Notes under the pieces: model-generated
The model's input: the letters and a program-made list of their open reading frames with translations, nothing else
Databases searched by the model: none
Told to the model about the DNA's origin: nothing
Assembly: GCA_001414485.1 (NCBI GenBank)
Contig: LLEY01000081.1
Coordinates: forward strand, 124,001 to 188,000
Direction: 5' to 3'
From: Calycina herbarum
Taxonomy: Eukaryota > Ascomycota > Leotiomycetes > Helotiales > Pezizellaceae
DNA length: 64,000 nucleotides
Program-made: the position numbers and the translations under genes
In this document: positions 1 to 11,831 of the stretch, piece by piece
How positions within the stretch are numbered: position 1 is the first letter of the stretch
How the letters are laid out: every line of letters begins with the position of its first letter

Positions 1-2200
1 AATTAAAGTATATATAGTTATAAAAGCCTTTCTGCCTATTATACGACTTAGATTAAGAGGTTAAGATCTAAGTTTATTTTACTCTAAAGAGGAGACTTGC
101 TTTAGAGCTGTTCTTTTCCCGAGTTCTTATAGACGAGTTCCTCGTTAGCCGATTCTTCTCCAGACGCTTGTAGTCTATAGGAGTCCGTAAGCGAGTTTTC
201 AGCGTCTTCTAATAGCTTAATAGCTATAGAGGGTTTTTAAGGAAGAGGGCATTTACTAGCGTAGTGTCTAGGTTTATTGTAATTATAATAGATAACGTCT
301 GCTATATCCTAGATAGGAGTCGTACTCTTATAAGTAGGTAAAGGAGTCTTACGGTCTATAACTAGAGAGTAACGGACCGGGCTTTGGGTTAGCGGATAAC
401 TAATAGCAGCACGTAGAGCTAGAAGTTAGTAAGTTGATCCGTAGCCGGCAGAGAAACCTCTTATAGGTAGACGGCGGTTGTAGCGAGCTGTGAGGCGTTC
501 TTTAATAGTTACCCCGTCTTAATAGACAGAGTAACAGCGGTTATATAACTAGTTAAAGGTTACTAGAGTGATTCGGACTAGCGAGATACTTACTTAGAGA
601 GCTGGCGTAAGCTTCTAGTATAAATCTTTAGACTACTTACTTGACGGGATATAAGCCTTAGTTATAAAGCTTAAGAAGGTTGCTTTAAACATAGTAAAAG
701 TCTCGTCCTCTTATATTAAGAGTTTATAGAAGACCTTATAAGCCTCTACGGCTTTGTTACTATCTACGAACAAGGTATCTAGATATATAAGTATATCTAT
801 AACGTCTGTAAATGAGGTAGGGGAACCGAAATCTATCTATGGTTCTAGGTGCTCTTATACTACGCCGGAAGTAGCTATAAAGACGAAGGTAAGTTTATCT
901 TATTCGTTCTCGAAGAGGTTCTTTCTTATTTTACTAGCTAGGATAATCTACTAGGCCTTATATAACGGGGAGATACTGTCCTTGAGTTTCTCGCTATTCT
1001 AGAACTTATAAGTAGAATTGTCAGAACTAAATCGGGAACGGGAGGAGTCGGTAGTAGCCTCTCGGAGAGCTTGCGTATACTCGCGGCTCGGGAGAGGGTT
1101 GTTAGAGTGGTTTACAGGCAACGAGGTTTAGTAGAGTTACGTATGTAAAGAGAGGATTTTAGCCTATAAACGAACGTTTTCGTCTATAGAAGGCTCGCTT
1201 ATCGTAGGGAAGGCAGGCGAGGGAGGGGCGACTCTAGAGGTGTTATCCGGTTATTAAGACTCGGTTCGAGACGAGCTAGTAGGTGTCTTCCCTTTTCTAC
1301 TACGACTACTTCGAGTGTCGGCTATTATATTATCGGAAAGGAAGGAGGAGAAGGTAGAGAGAGGTTATAAAAAAAAGGTTATACAGGCTGTTATAGACGT
1401 ATCTTTTAAGGAGACGAGTCGTTATAGACGTAGAGATACTCGAGGGATCTGTTTATAGAAAGAGAGGCTATTATAGGCGGAGGAGGAGGGTTATAATTAC
1501 ACTATTATAAGTGTGAGATCTTCTAGCTATTACAAGCGTAGAATCCGGTCGATATTATAATCCTTTATAAGGAGTAAAAAGAGTTAAGCTTTAAATAATA
1601 TTATAATCTATATCTAAAGGCAAAGGTATAAGAGTATATATATATATATTCGAGAATTTAAAGCTACAGTTCTAAGAACGAGGGAATGCGGAATATATAC
1701 TCTACGAAAAAGAGGTATTCCTACTAACTATAAAGAGCCTTTAATCTCGTTATAAATCCGTCCAAGCGTTGCGGCTCTAACGGTCACGTATAGGACCGAG
1801 AATCACGTATTACGAACCAGCGCTGTAACAACTATAGCTAAAGTAGAGAAAAGAATAAAGAATTATATATTAGGTTTTATTTTTTCTATCTTTTTAAAAA
1901 CTTATTTAATACTATTTTTAAAGATAAAAGAGATTAGAGGATTTTATAAAAGTTATTTATTTATATATAATACTAACTAACTCTAAGATTAAATACTAAT
2001 ATTAATACTAATAAAATATTTCTACTAAGTATATTAGAGCTTTTAATCTTTTTAAAACTCTTATCTAGTCTAGGTCTTTATTTTCTATAATATATAGTAG
2101 TTAAGATTCGTCTATTAGAATATTCTATAGTTAATTAACTTAGATAAGTAAGTCTTTACCTAGGTTAACTTATAGCTTTATATACTATTAGATACTTCTG
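1..2200 (-). mobile_element. RIP-degraded LTR retrotransposon relic (gag region)
   Basis: The stretch is AT-rich, poor in CA and TG dinucleotides and rich in TA, and is full of stops in all frames, the expected result of RIP. Read on the minus strand, about 290-243 gives YNYNKPRHYASKCP. This is what a gag zinc knuckle of the CCHC type (C-x2-C-x4-H-x4-C) becomes when G-to-A changes turn two cysteines to tyrosine and glycine to arginine. The remainder upstream on that strand would be the gag body but is too decayed to translate. I could not find LTRs or target duplications, so the ends given are only the limits of the AT-rich block. The element class (Ty3 or Ty1) is not decided. Confidence 0.6.
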
Positions 2201-2891
2201 TTTCTCTTTGTTATCTTCTTAAAGAACATTCGAATCTGCCGAGAGCTGGAATTGATACAAGTACTTTACACCATAAGCCAGAGTCACGTGCTATATCAAC
2301 TTCCTTTTTGCTCTTCGTGCATATTAGAGAAGCAGTCAGACTCGCAAAGGCCAATAGCAATTTACCCACTCAAAGCCATCGTTTCAATTGGTCGTTCGGG
2401 TCTTTAGCTACTCGGCTTGTCTAACTTGTATCTTCAGCTATTGCCAATCAGGACTCGGAGTATTTAGGCAAAGAGGTCGTGTGCTGGCGGGGTGGTTTGC
2501 CTCGCTGCTTCAAGGTGCATTTTTAGATTGCCTGCTGAATGATTTCCTCTGAGCGAGCCGCTCAGGAAGTTGTGGGTTCTGGGGGGGAGTTATGTCTTGA
2601 CTCCCTTCTTGACTGTTGAAGTCAATGATCACGTCTCTCTGCCTTGCTGCCCAACGTCTAAGTTCACCGCCAAACTGATTTTCAAATAACCATACAACCG
2701 CTGCCACACACAGACTCCGGGAATGCACTGCCCATTCTACCAGCTGTCACTGAAGTCTGGAGTCAGCCTTGCGCGTTTCATTTATCTGGACGCGGAGTCG
2801 TAATTAGCGATTGCGATGCTAGCTTTTCCTTCGGGAGTGATATGGCATAGCACCCAACTCAGACTCGAGCCTCCAGGTGGCTAGTATCACA
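2201..2891. other. Intergenic: upstream region of the 2892 gene
   Basis: Base composition returns to normal after the AT-rich block. I see no convincing coding exon. A 72-codon frame on the minus strand (2510-2728) has no recognisable motif and is probably chance. The interval likely holds the promoter and 5' UTR of the gene that starts at 2892. Confidence 0.4.
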
Positions 2892-4358
2892 ATGCCACAC
2901 AAGCCAAAGGTAAAATATATGTACTCCTTTTGCGCTTCGAGCGAACTTTATGTCTATGTGAGGCTGACACCAATGATGGTTTCAGAGCAATGAATCGAAG
3001 AAGCGAAGTCACCACAAAGACAAGACCCATGAGAAGGACAGGGACTATGCCTGTGATCAGGGCGATCGCGGACGAGGATATGACAGGAGAGATGGAAAGG
3101 TAAATGGCAGATTGTTTTCATGTTCGTGCTATGAGGTGGCTAGATCGATGCTGTACAGGCAGCACCTCACCAGCAAACCCATCCACATTTCCCCTCCTCA
3201 ACGCCGTAGTATGATACTGATCTTGGAATAGAGTCGCGGTGATGATTCAGTACCCAGAGAAGGGGTCAGCATCTCTCCAAGTAGGCCAGTAAAACCAGTG
3301 CGTTTTTACCCCCTGTACTTTCATCAAGAGCTAACTTGATTACACTAGAATCCACCTCCGGCCCCATCTAAAAAGCGAGAAGAGGGATGGGAACCCGAGC
3401 CAACCCCCAACCCACCTATATATGCCGAGAAGACGTATGAAGATTCCTCTTTAGATCCTCCAGGCCAGTACGATGTGCATTCTTATACTCCTACGGTCGT
3501 AGAACAAGACGAGGTTCGTGAGCGTATTTATATTGAATGGGGGGCTGCAAAATTAATTCTATCTAGACAATCGAAGTTCAAATTGACAGAAAACGCATAA
3601 TAGCACGAGTTGATCGAACAGTAAAAGACAGCTTCATTTCGGAGAATGACACGGGAAGCTTCACTTTGTTATCGACCAACTCGTCCAAAAGATACAAGAG
3701 TGGTTATGGCACGGCCAAAAAAAAGGTAAAGGTCCCTATAGGTTTGCCGGGGCAAACTCCAGAGAAGGAATATTTATATGTCCTACGCCATGGTTTCAAA
3801 GGAACAGTAATCGGACGCGACATTGCGTCGTGGCTATCACCGAGAACCTCATCACATTCAGATTCCACTTTCTCAACTCAGAACCAGGATCAAGCCCCGA
3901 CTCAGCAGCTCTCTGGACCAACGAGCACTTTGCCATATCACACCACGTATTCTTCGACTTTTAACAATCAACCAGGTCACAACGAAGGGACTAGGCAGTT
4001 GCAGACCCCATCCACAGATTACTATCCTCCAAGCACCACTTCTAGCTACCGATCCGATGAGTACACACATAAGCCGGAGCCCTCAATGGACAGCAACACG
4101 AGTGACTCAGCGTTTGGTACCTCCCAGCCCCCTTACTCCTCCCAAACACCATATATTTCGCAGACACCATATACTTCTCAAGCACCCTATTCTTTGCAAG
4201 GCCCATATAGTTCTCAAACTCCGTATATCTCACGACCCAGCACTGACGGCCCTTCCCAAACAACCTCTTACGACTATCCTCCGGCTTCTTCGACGAAGCA
4301 GGATGAAGGTCAGAACTACGCGAAGGTGCCGCATTTTGAGTATGCAAAACTCAAGTAA
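2892..4358 (+). CDS. Hypothetical low-complexity protein, five exons
   Basis: Exons 2892..2909, 2986..3099, 3232..3297, 3349..3513 and 3567..4358 join in phase to give about 384 residues; all introns are GT-AG and 51-132 nt. The N-terminus (residues 1-60) is lysine- and histidine-rich, with KKRSHHKDK-like runs that could be a nuclear signal. The middle (about 60-120) is proline-rich. Residues about 120-200 form the only compact-looking region (VKVPIGLPGQTPEKEYLYVLRH). The C-terminal part is Ser/Thr/Tyr/Pro-rich and carries a tandem repeat of the form PY-x-SQ-x, seven units at about 4122-4240. I recognise no family, and function is unknown. The start was chosen because it is the first ATG giving an open spliced frame. 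Confidence 0.65.
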
Positions 4359-5073
4359 CGATATTCCTTGTAATTACCGCTGGACAGACTTTCTAGTCTT
4401 GCTTTCTTATCATCGAAGGGGACGTGGGTTGGTGGGGGTTTATACGTGTAATCATGGAAGCAAGCAAGCATCTGTATATCTAAGCCATGGCGTTTGCCGG
4501 AAAGCAATATGAGTTTTAAAAGTTACCTATATAACGTATATACGTATACAAATACAAGTACAAGGACAGCATAAGTTGACGGAGTAGTCCCCTGGAACCT
4601 GGTGCCTCTGATGTCCAATGATACCTAATCAGGGCTATTTCGCCTCGTGGTGGGCGGAAAATGCATGACTGAAGCACCGCGATCTGCTCTTGCAAAAGAA
4701 CTACCAGTCTCCTTGCGAAGCGATCTTCTCCGGCTTCATCGAAGCAATATGTGAGGGCCCATGGTAGCCCAATCTGTTCATGGAACTTCCACCATTGGAT
4801 CCGCGCCTTGCTTCTTGTCCAGATGTGGTTGGGTGTCCGCGGAGCCCTGTCTTGACAGACATGTACTTCCACACCTCCTGAGCCTCCTCCTGAGCCTCCT
4901 CCCCGACACCTCGCGCCCAACCCAACCTCGCGCCTGACAAGACCTCGATGCAACAGACAACAAATAGTATATATCTGCCACGATTGATCGCGCTGACGGG
5001 TAAGTGCGTTTTCCGGTGGTCTGCTTTTTTATACCGCAATTCCGGTGTTGCGATGCTGACCACGACGGTAACA
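4359..5073. other. Intergenic: 3' flank and DUF6594 gene upstream region
   Basis: This interval holds the 3' flank of the preceding gene and the upstream region of the DUF6594 gene. Minus-strand frames at 4516-5084 encode low-complexity Gly/Arg-rich peptides with no motif, and I do not call them. ATAT-rich sequence near 4530-4560 may mark the transcript end. Confidence 0.35.
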
Positions 5074-6887
5074 ATGGCTAACAATCGTGCTGCATATAGA
5101 CCGCCAGCTTCTCCTCTAATTAGACACGTCTACCCCACCGTCCACTCGCTCATTCGCCGGCCGGAAGCAGCGCACACGCGACCTACCTATAGCATCAATT
5201 GCGAACAGAGTGCAGGTGGTGTCCTACACGCAGAGAACTCGGAACAGGGGGGCGGTGACGGTCTAGGTATGTCGTTCCCATGCTAGGGCACCTGCGAAGT
5301 CTGCGTGCAGTTACGGACTCTGGCTCGCACTTTGCTCCCAAATTGTTCGCTCTAAGGAGGCTCACCAATCCTTTCAGATGCTCGCGCAAGGCGGCCCAGC
5401 ATGTTCTCCAGGTTTCTCGGCCTTTTCTCCAGCAGGCGATCTCGAATTCCCGATGATAGAGACAGCAATATAGTGCGAACAAAGCGTGAGAAGAGGGTCC
5501 CATCCACAAGCTAAATTCCCCGTCGCTAACATATACCCCGCACACAGTGGAAGAGCATCCCGAAGGTTACCCGCGCGTCGCAGCATTCATCAATAGCGAC
5601 AAGGACACAGTGCTCTTCCGGAGGTTTGGGGGCTTACATAGTCGACTTCTGCTCTACAAAGAGGTTGAATTGACCCAACTGGAGACGCAGCTGGCGAGCC
5701 TTGACCGTGACGATTCCTTGAAAGACGAAACGAGATGGCGAAATCATCATTCAATTCATCGAGACGATGGTTCACAAAATGAAGAGCGCAAAGCTTTGGT
5801 GGAGAAGATTGAGCCAAAATTGCTAGCCTACGGTAAATACGGCCATTCCATTACAATCATGATTTGAGAGTGTTTGGGGGGAAGTCCACAAACCTTCCAA
5901 ACAAAAACATCCCAACTGTTTGAGCCTCTGTTTAAGCTTGCCCATTGGACATCAGCTTTTATATCTTTGGTTGGCCCGTCTCTCAAACACAACATTTAAT
6001 GTATTGTGTTTGGAGTAGCAATGCTCTTTCATTGCATTCATCTTCATCGATGTTTTTTTTTTCCCTTGTACTTCTCTATTATTCCCCCGACGAATTGTTA
6101 TGCGATTTAGATTTGCTCTAAATCGGTGCCGCGAGGGGGAAAGTCCAAGTCGTGTTTTCATTTCTCAAACGCTGTGAACTCCCATTTCTCTACAACCATG
6201 GATCCTAGAAGCGGGAAGTTATTGGCTAATGCACACAGATAAACTATTGCTACATGATGAGCATATGCGAAGGCTTTCCCGCCCATCAGAAAGAGTGCAT
6301 CGGAATTTCATGGACTATATGTATACAGAAAATCCCTTTGGTGAAAACGAGCAGCAATTCATCTTTCACGAGGACGACTTCGTTACTCTGCAATTATACG
6401 AGGAGAGCTGGCTAGACCAATTCTTGCATCGGGTCCTGCTTCATTGCAAAAAGCCGTTTTTGAGAGTATGTGTGACCCCGAAATTCCTTGCAACTTGATT
6501 TCCAAGTCAGCTTTTGACAACCCCTAGCACATCTTTGTCAGCAAAAAGGACCAGGAAAAATCCAAAGACACCAAAATTCGCTATTACTCCGACGATCGAC
6601 TAGGCGTATTGATCAAGATCATTATTGCCTTGGCCTCCACCACCCTTCTGCTGATCCCGGTCTATCTATTTGTGACGCTTAATACGATATCGATCAAGGT
6701 GCTGACATCTATAACCCTCTTCTTTGCATTTATGTTTGCCACTGCACTCTCAATATTTACCTCGGCGAAAAGACAAGAGATATTTGCAGCTACAGCTGCG
6801 TACTGTGCGGTACTAGTGGTGTTTCTTGGCAATCTTCAACAACGAGATTGGGGGGCGAGAACCATCCAGTCAACATCACCGCCTTGA
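5074..6887 (+). CDS. DUF6594 domain membrane protein
   Basis: Exons 5074..5266, 5548..5832, 6239..6465 and 6528..6887 join in phase to about 354 residues. The pattern is the fungal DUF6594 family. A low-complexity N-terminus is followed by EGYPRVAAFINSDKDTVLFR and a RRFGGLHSRLLLYKEVEL block, then the YDKLLL segment formed across the 5832/6239 junction. Next come the charged stretch WLDQFLHRVL and, after residue 250, three hydrophobic segments (IALASTTLLLIPVYLFVTL; a second near LFFAFMFATAL; a third near YCAVLVVFLG) expected to span a membrane. The family is common in Pezizomycotina and has no established biochemical role. Introns 1 and 2 (281 and 406 nt) are long for this window. Alternative in-frame starts are 5053 and 4948; 5074 is chosen only as the last ATG before the conserved part. 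Confidence 0.8.
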
Positions 6888-9861
6888 CAACTCTTTGTTA
6901 GCCTGGGAAAGGCTCACCAACCAATTAGCGTCGGGTTAGAAATAATTTCAATGGAATTTTGGCATCCATCAAGCTTAGCTTTGCCATCTATGTTTCATTT
7001 CTACATCGGTTTGACATCAATCAACAACTAATTATGCGAGACTCTACTCGTCTATCCTTTCGATTTGTTTACTGGTCATTATTAGCAAGTACGGCATATG
7101 AGCATTATCATGTACGCTTTAACTTTTTTTTATTTGGCGGATTGTAAGATGATTTTTGGACAAGATATATGGATGAGATACCATGAGGAGTTCAAAAGTT
7201 CTCGATTTTTGGGCTGAGCCCCATTTTAATGGCACGGTGTTATTTGTAATTAGCTATATTCGAGGGAGACCTATCTTTTTAGATCCTATTGTGCGGACTT
7301 TCTGCTTCTCCGGATTTTGATTTCCGCCGGGGGTCGATGTGATGTTCTCTGTTTTCAATTTCCGAGTTGCACATTTCTGTAGTTGGGGTATTAGTAATTT
7401 GGGAGTTCTTGGCTTCATTGCGTGGGGTGGGGAGGTATGTTGACACATGGTGAGTGTGGAGGTGTTTTCCTCGGAAATCTCCTTGTTGTTCCACGTTTCT
7501 CCTCGAGGCTTCTTTCGAAATGCTTGGTATGTTTTGCCCTGATCAATCATTGTTAATTTTGCAAATAGATCTACTCGAGGGTTCATTGGGGGTGTGGTAA
7601 AAATGGGGTAAATTAGGCATATCGTGATTGAAAGTAGTTCATTGACATTTAGGTGATACCTTGGGACCTTGCAGCTGCAATGGTGATGCCCTCTGGGTTC
7701 TGTGAGTTTCGATGTTTTGTCAGAAACGACTTTGAACTCGTCGGCCTCGACTCTCGAGCTGGACAGGACGAGGTCCTATCTCTCCTTCGGTCGCACTTCT
7801 GTCCCGATGTCAAACCAAATGGCGACCTCGGCGCTCGACTCCCAACTAGCATGGGCAATGAGACTCGAGTCGATCCTTCCCTTGCCTTCGTGTCACGGGA
7901 GAAGGAAAAACACTTTCGGTCGAGTAGGGATGGAAGGCACGAATCGATCACGACCGCAACATGCAATACCTTACGCAACACGCCTCGCAGACGAGCGTCA
8001 GGTTGAGGTCGCTCCTTCCCTCTTGACAAGAAACCCTCCCGTCGACCTCGATCTGAACCCACTATGACGAGAGCGTACGCGAGAGGACAGGAGAGGAAGG
8101 AACAATTCTCCCCCTCCCCATCCCTTCCATATACACGGTTTCTTGTCGTCGAAAATGCATCGTGGGGGGTGGCACTCGTTTTAAAGAAGCTTCACTTCTC
8201 ACAAGAACATGTCATTAATACCTACATATCCTTCGCTCCTAAATGTGTTGCAAGACTTGCCTGTATATTTCTATGGAGTTTATCTCTCTCTTTTTAGTGG
8301 TCGGGAAGGAGCAGCATCTCGGCCGCCTCGATGAGAGGTGGCCTCGGTGTGCGCAAGAGTTCACGAAGCCACTGCCCGTACTACAAACTGCTTTCCCTAC
8401 CATATCCTGACTTGCGCGTCATCCCCTCAATTGAATTACAAAAACCATTTGAAGAAGTGTTTGGGCATTTGACTACCTGGGCCGTGGTGTTACCATGATG
8501 TGAATTCTTTGAGATTGTTGTGTTTCACGAAAAGTTGCTTGGCTAATGGTTAGATGACTCACCACGCTGGCTGCTTTGTTTTCTTTGCTAGATTTGTTGG
8601 TAGTTTGCTCAAGGTTTAAATTGTTTGTGGTAATGGCTTCGGGAGAGGTGGATTATATGAGTTGGCCTTCGCACACCTTGATGGCTATTTGTTTTGCTAT
8701 TCTTCTATCCCATTCACTTGGCTCTCAGCGCCCCCATCAACCGATACTGATTGTCACTTTCTACCAATTTGAAGCAGAATATTTTTCATTCGTTACAGAG
8801 ACAAACCACCAAACAAACACTTCGATTTCCATATTACGACTGCCTCATTTTTCATAGTTGCTTCACTGCTGCATCCACAGCTTGAACCTTAGATCAATCC
8901 TCTTCACCATCCACGAAACCCCCGATCCAAGTTCACCTCAAATCAAATTCACTTCCAGTGGTATAATAGCAGTTCTCATATCCTTAGTTTCATAAAGTGT
9001 CTATTAGTTCGTTTTATAATATCCTTGTTTTATAATATCTCTCTTCTGAGACAGCTATATATAGTTAACTGCTCATTCTGAAGCTTTTGTGCTGTACAAA
9101 CTGTGTTCACCATTGTTTACTTTCATGTCCCTTAACTCCTTTAAACCTGCGCATACTGAACTTGCAACTTAGAATAACCTTTCTTTAATACTTAGAATCA
9201 TATATCACTTGAACAAGCTCAGATCACTTCCCTAGGAGGAAGACAAAAAAAGAACAAACCCACGTACACAACAACTCTTTACAACACATTTGTTCAAGAA
9301 GTCCACGTTTATTAGATCTTCCCCAAACTCCCTAGTCAGCAATAATACAAAAAGAGACTTTGATATTACACGTTTTTGAAATATAATACCCATGGGCTCT
9401 CTACATACGGGGCCGGTGTTTAGAGATTTCCTGTTAACACGATTTTATTACAGCTCGATAAGGAGTTAGGCATGAGAATGGGCGTTGGGGTATCGCATAG
9501 AGAAAATCTGCGAGATCGGACGGCTACCCTGGGTGTTACATCCGCATCCCGAACTTCCCAAGGATTCGCAGCCTCGTTCAGTCTTCTTTCCCTTGGAGAA
9601 GCGAGATTTCCTTTTGCAACAATGAGAACCGGAGAAAAGGAACCGCCACCAACATGTCTTGAATCTCAATCTATAATTAACAGGGGTCTCCTCGAGATCG
9701 CGTAGCCTCAGGGCCTCCCAATCGCTCGCAGTGCTAGTAAATAGCTTTATCAATATCTCATGCCTGAAACTGATCAAATGGTAGTAAGTATTCTCACTCA
9801 GCTCCTACCCTCCTTTATTTATTATTGATCTAAGTACGAGTAGCAGGCTAACATTAGTATT
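6888..9861. other. 3 kb without a supported gene
   Basis: Short frames on both strands (for example minus 7254-7586, both strands around 7650-8067, plus 8576-8857) show no recognisable motif and no phase-consistent splice chain. The 7650-8067 block is open in several frames on both strands, as GC-balanced non-coding or eroded coding DNA can be. AT-rich sequence lies at 8980-9060. I see no repeats with clear ends. Confidence 0.4.
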
Positions 9862-10292
9862 TCAGACACACTGTTTCCACCCGAAGCGACCAGAATTGCC
9901 AAAAGCCAAGCCAGAGGAGGCAGTAAAGTTGCCAAAAGATCCTGTGAGGGACTTTAAAACATTCGTTATTTCCCACAAATTCACAGGTCACCAAATGACC
10001 CACCAAATACCCAAGAGACATCGACCGTTTCTCGAGACAAGGTGGAAATGAGGACGATGGTAGAATTGGCGCACGCGTCTCTGCCATCTTTGTCGTCATC
10101 GTCTCCTGAGCAAGCAAGATACCGAAAAGAAAAGTGGGAGTGGATTTCTCGGGTTGAAAAATTAGCGTACATACCTAGATACCAGGTTATCAAAGAAGTC
10201 ACCATGCAAAGGTTCCCATCACCACACCCCGTACACTCGTTGAGACTCCACTTGAACTCAAATTCAGTGTCGCCAGCAAGGGCCATTCTCAT
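9862..10292 (-). CDS. Small cysteine-containing protein, three 3' exons
   Basis: Three minus-strand exons, 10292..10175, 10105..9992 and 9941..9862, join in phase (introns 69 and 50 nt, with GTATGT and GTGACC donors and CAG acceptors) to give about 103 residues ending GRFGWKQCV. The first part contains the motif ECTGCGDGNLC, and later parts have DACANST and VSWVFGGS. Cysteine spacing and a small, beta-like sequence resemble fungal secreted proteins, but I recognise no family. The 5' end is not settled. A good acceptor (CCCTTAG, with CTCTAAC upstream) lies just before 10313 and leads in frame into the ATG at 10292, so an upstream exon, perhaps with a signal peptide, is likely. No convincing signal peptide was found in 10320-10960. 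Confidence 0.5.
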
Positions 10293-10313
10293 TCCACTAA
10301 TTGTTCGATCCTT

Positions 10314-11626
10314 CTAAGGGTGTTAGAGCTATCAATCTTCAACTTCAAACTCAACTTCGACCAAAGGCGAAAGCGAAAGCGAGGCGGTGTTAGATTGTGT
10401 GGCCGAACACGACGATATTACTGATACGCCAGCCGCAAATAAATCAAATTCATTACCAGCTAGTCTTAAGGTACGAAGAACTAGCCAGAAGCCTACATTA
10501 AAAGAGGACTCCTCTAACCATAACAAGGGCATCGAAGTTGAAAGCCGAAACTTGTCAAAGCAGCGGATTATACTCACGCCACTACACTTCTACAAGAGCA
10601 ATACCCAGTCAATCAAATCACTTTCAGATACAACATATCGGCCGTCTATGATCCGATGCCTCGAGTACCGAGAGAAACTTTTCATGGTATCTAAAATATT
10701 CGCAGGATTCCTAATTCACATGGCCAGCATACCACGATCCAAATTGAGGTACGTGGCCGCTTGAGTCATGTTCGCGTTATTGATATGGCTACATGGGTTT
10801 CTACTCAAGATGCAATTGCAGATAAAGACTGAGGCCGCGATCTACTGTCTCAAGAGAGATATTCCGAGGCTACAAGTTCTTTTGCAATGGCGGCGTACAT
10901 CTATAGTCGAGATATTGAAGGAGGCGGAATTGGAAGCCAACGTCATTGTGATACATTTATGATCAGATAAAATGTCAAAAAATATTCGAACGAAATGAAC
11001 AGAGGACTAATGAACTGAAATCCAACTCGTTCCCTCTCAAATACCTCATCCTTCCTGGTAGCAAGAGACAATAAACTAGCCGAAAGATAACCCGTACGTT
11101 CAGGTTGCTGTATCTAGTGGATAACCATAAGATGGATAATAAGACGAAAACCTATGTGATAAGACGAAAGGCTAGCATCATCTGATGATTAGCAATAGCA
11201 AGTAATATGTACAATAAAACGCAACCGTAAAAATATAATACAATGAATCGTTAATTCACTCTCGAAGAAAACAAGAATCCCCGCTCCATGCTTGCCACAC
11301 TCAGACTTCGCAGCAGCAAAGAACAATTGATCGTTGCAGGAATCGTGGAGCCACTCGACGAGGGAGCTACAAAGGTAGAGGAGGATGTCAGCCAATACTT
11401 TCACCATCTTGACAATAATCACGCAGAATTGTCAAGAACCGGGAGTTGTTACTTGTAAATTTTATTTTTAAATTACTCACTTTGTTTTTCCATGCTACTA
11501 TTTAGGGAGCGTTGCGATATTTCATTCATTGGTGCCATGTGTATATACATAAATTTATATCCTCTTCAACAATGGAAAAAACCTGGAAAACCTTAGGATA
11601 GACGATTCGCGATGGAGAAATTCCTC
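10314..11626. other. Unassigned region upstream of the transposon
   Basis: Plus-strand frames at 10387-10764 and 10768-10962 and minus-strand frames at 10332-10577 and 11189-11422 show no known motif. Some of the minus-strand sequence may be missing 5' exons of the gene at 9862-10292. From 11450 the sequence becomes AT-rich, up to the transposon target site. Confidence 0.35.
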
Positions 11627-11629
11627 TAA
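11627..11629. repeat. Target-site duplication TAA (left)
   Basis: TAA stands directly before the left terminal repeat and is matched by TAA at 14366-14368 after the right one. A three-base TWA-type duplication is the rule for PIF/Harbinger insertion. Confidence 0.75.
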
Positions 11630-11831
11630 GGGCCTGTTTGGATTAGATTATTTAAAGTGATTATTTAAGGGATTCTTTAGAGATTCTTTAGCGATTTATT
11701 TAAGAGATTCTTTTAAAGGATTAATATTAATCCGTTCGCCGACACACCCCTGTAGGCTTTAATTTACCCCCCTTTTTTATTTAGTTATACCCTTCTACCT
11801 ACTCTCTTAACACTACAACATAGTCATAAGT

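Noticed and set aside
3823..4512. Second long plus-strand frame overlapping the 2892-4358 gene
   Set aside because: It is an alternative frame of the repeat-rich last exon, has no motif, and the other frame is joined by four phased introns.
7649..8067. Overlapping frames on both strands
   Set aside because: No motif, no splice partner, and openness on both strands at once is not evidence of coding.
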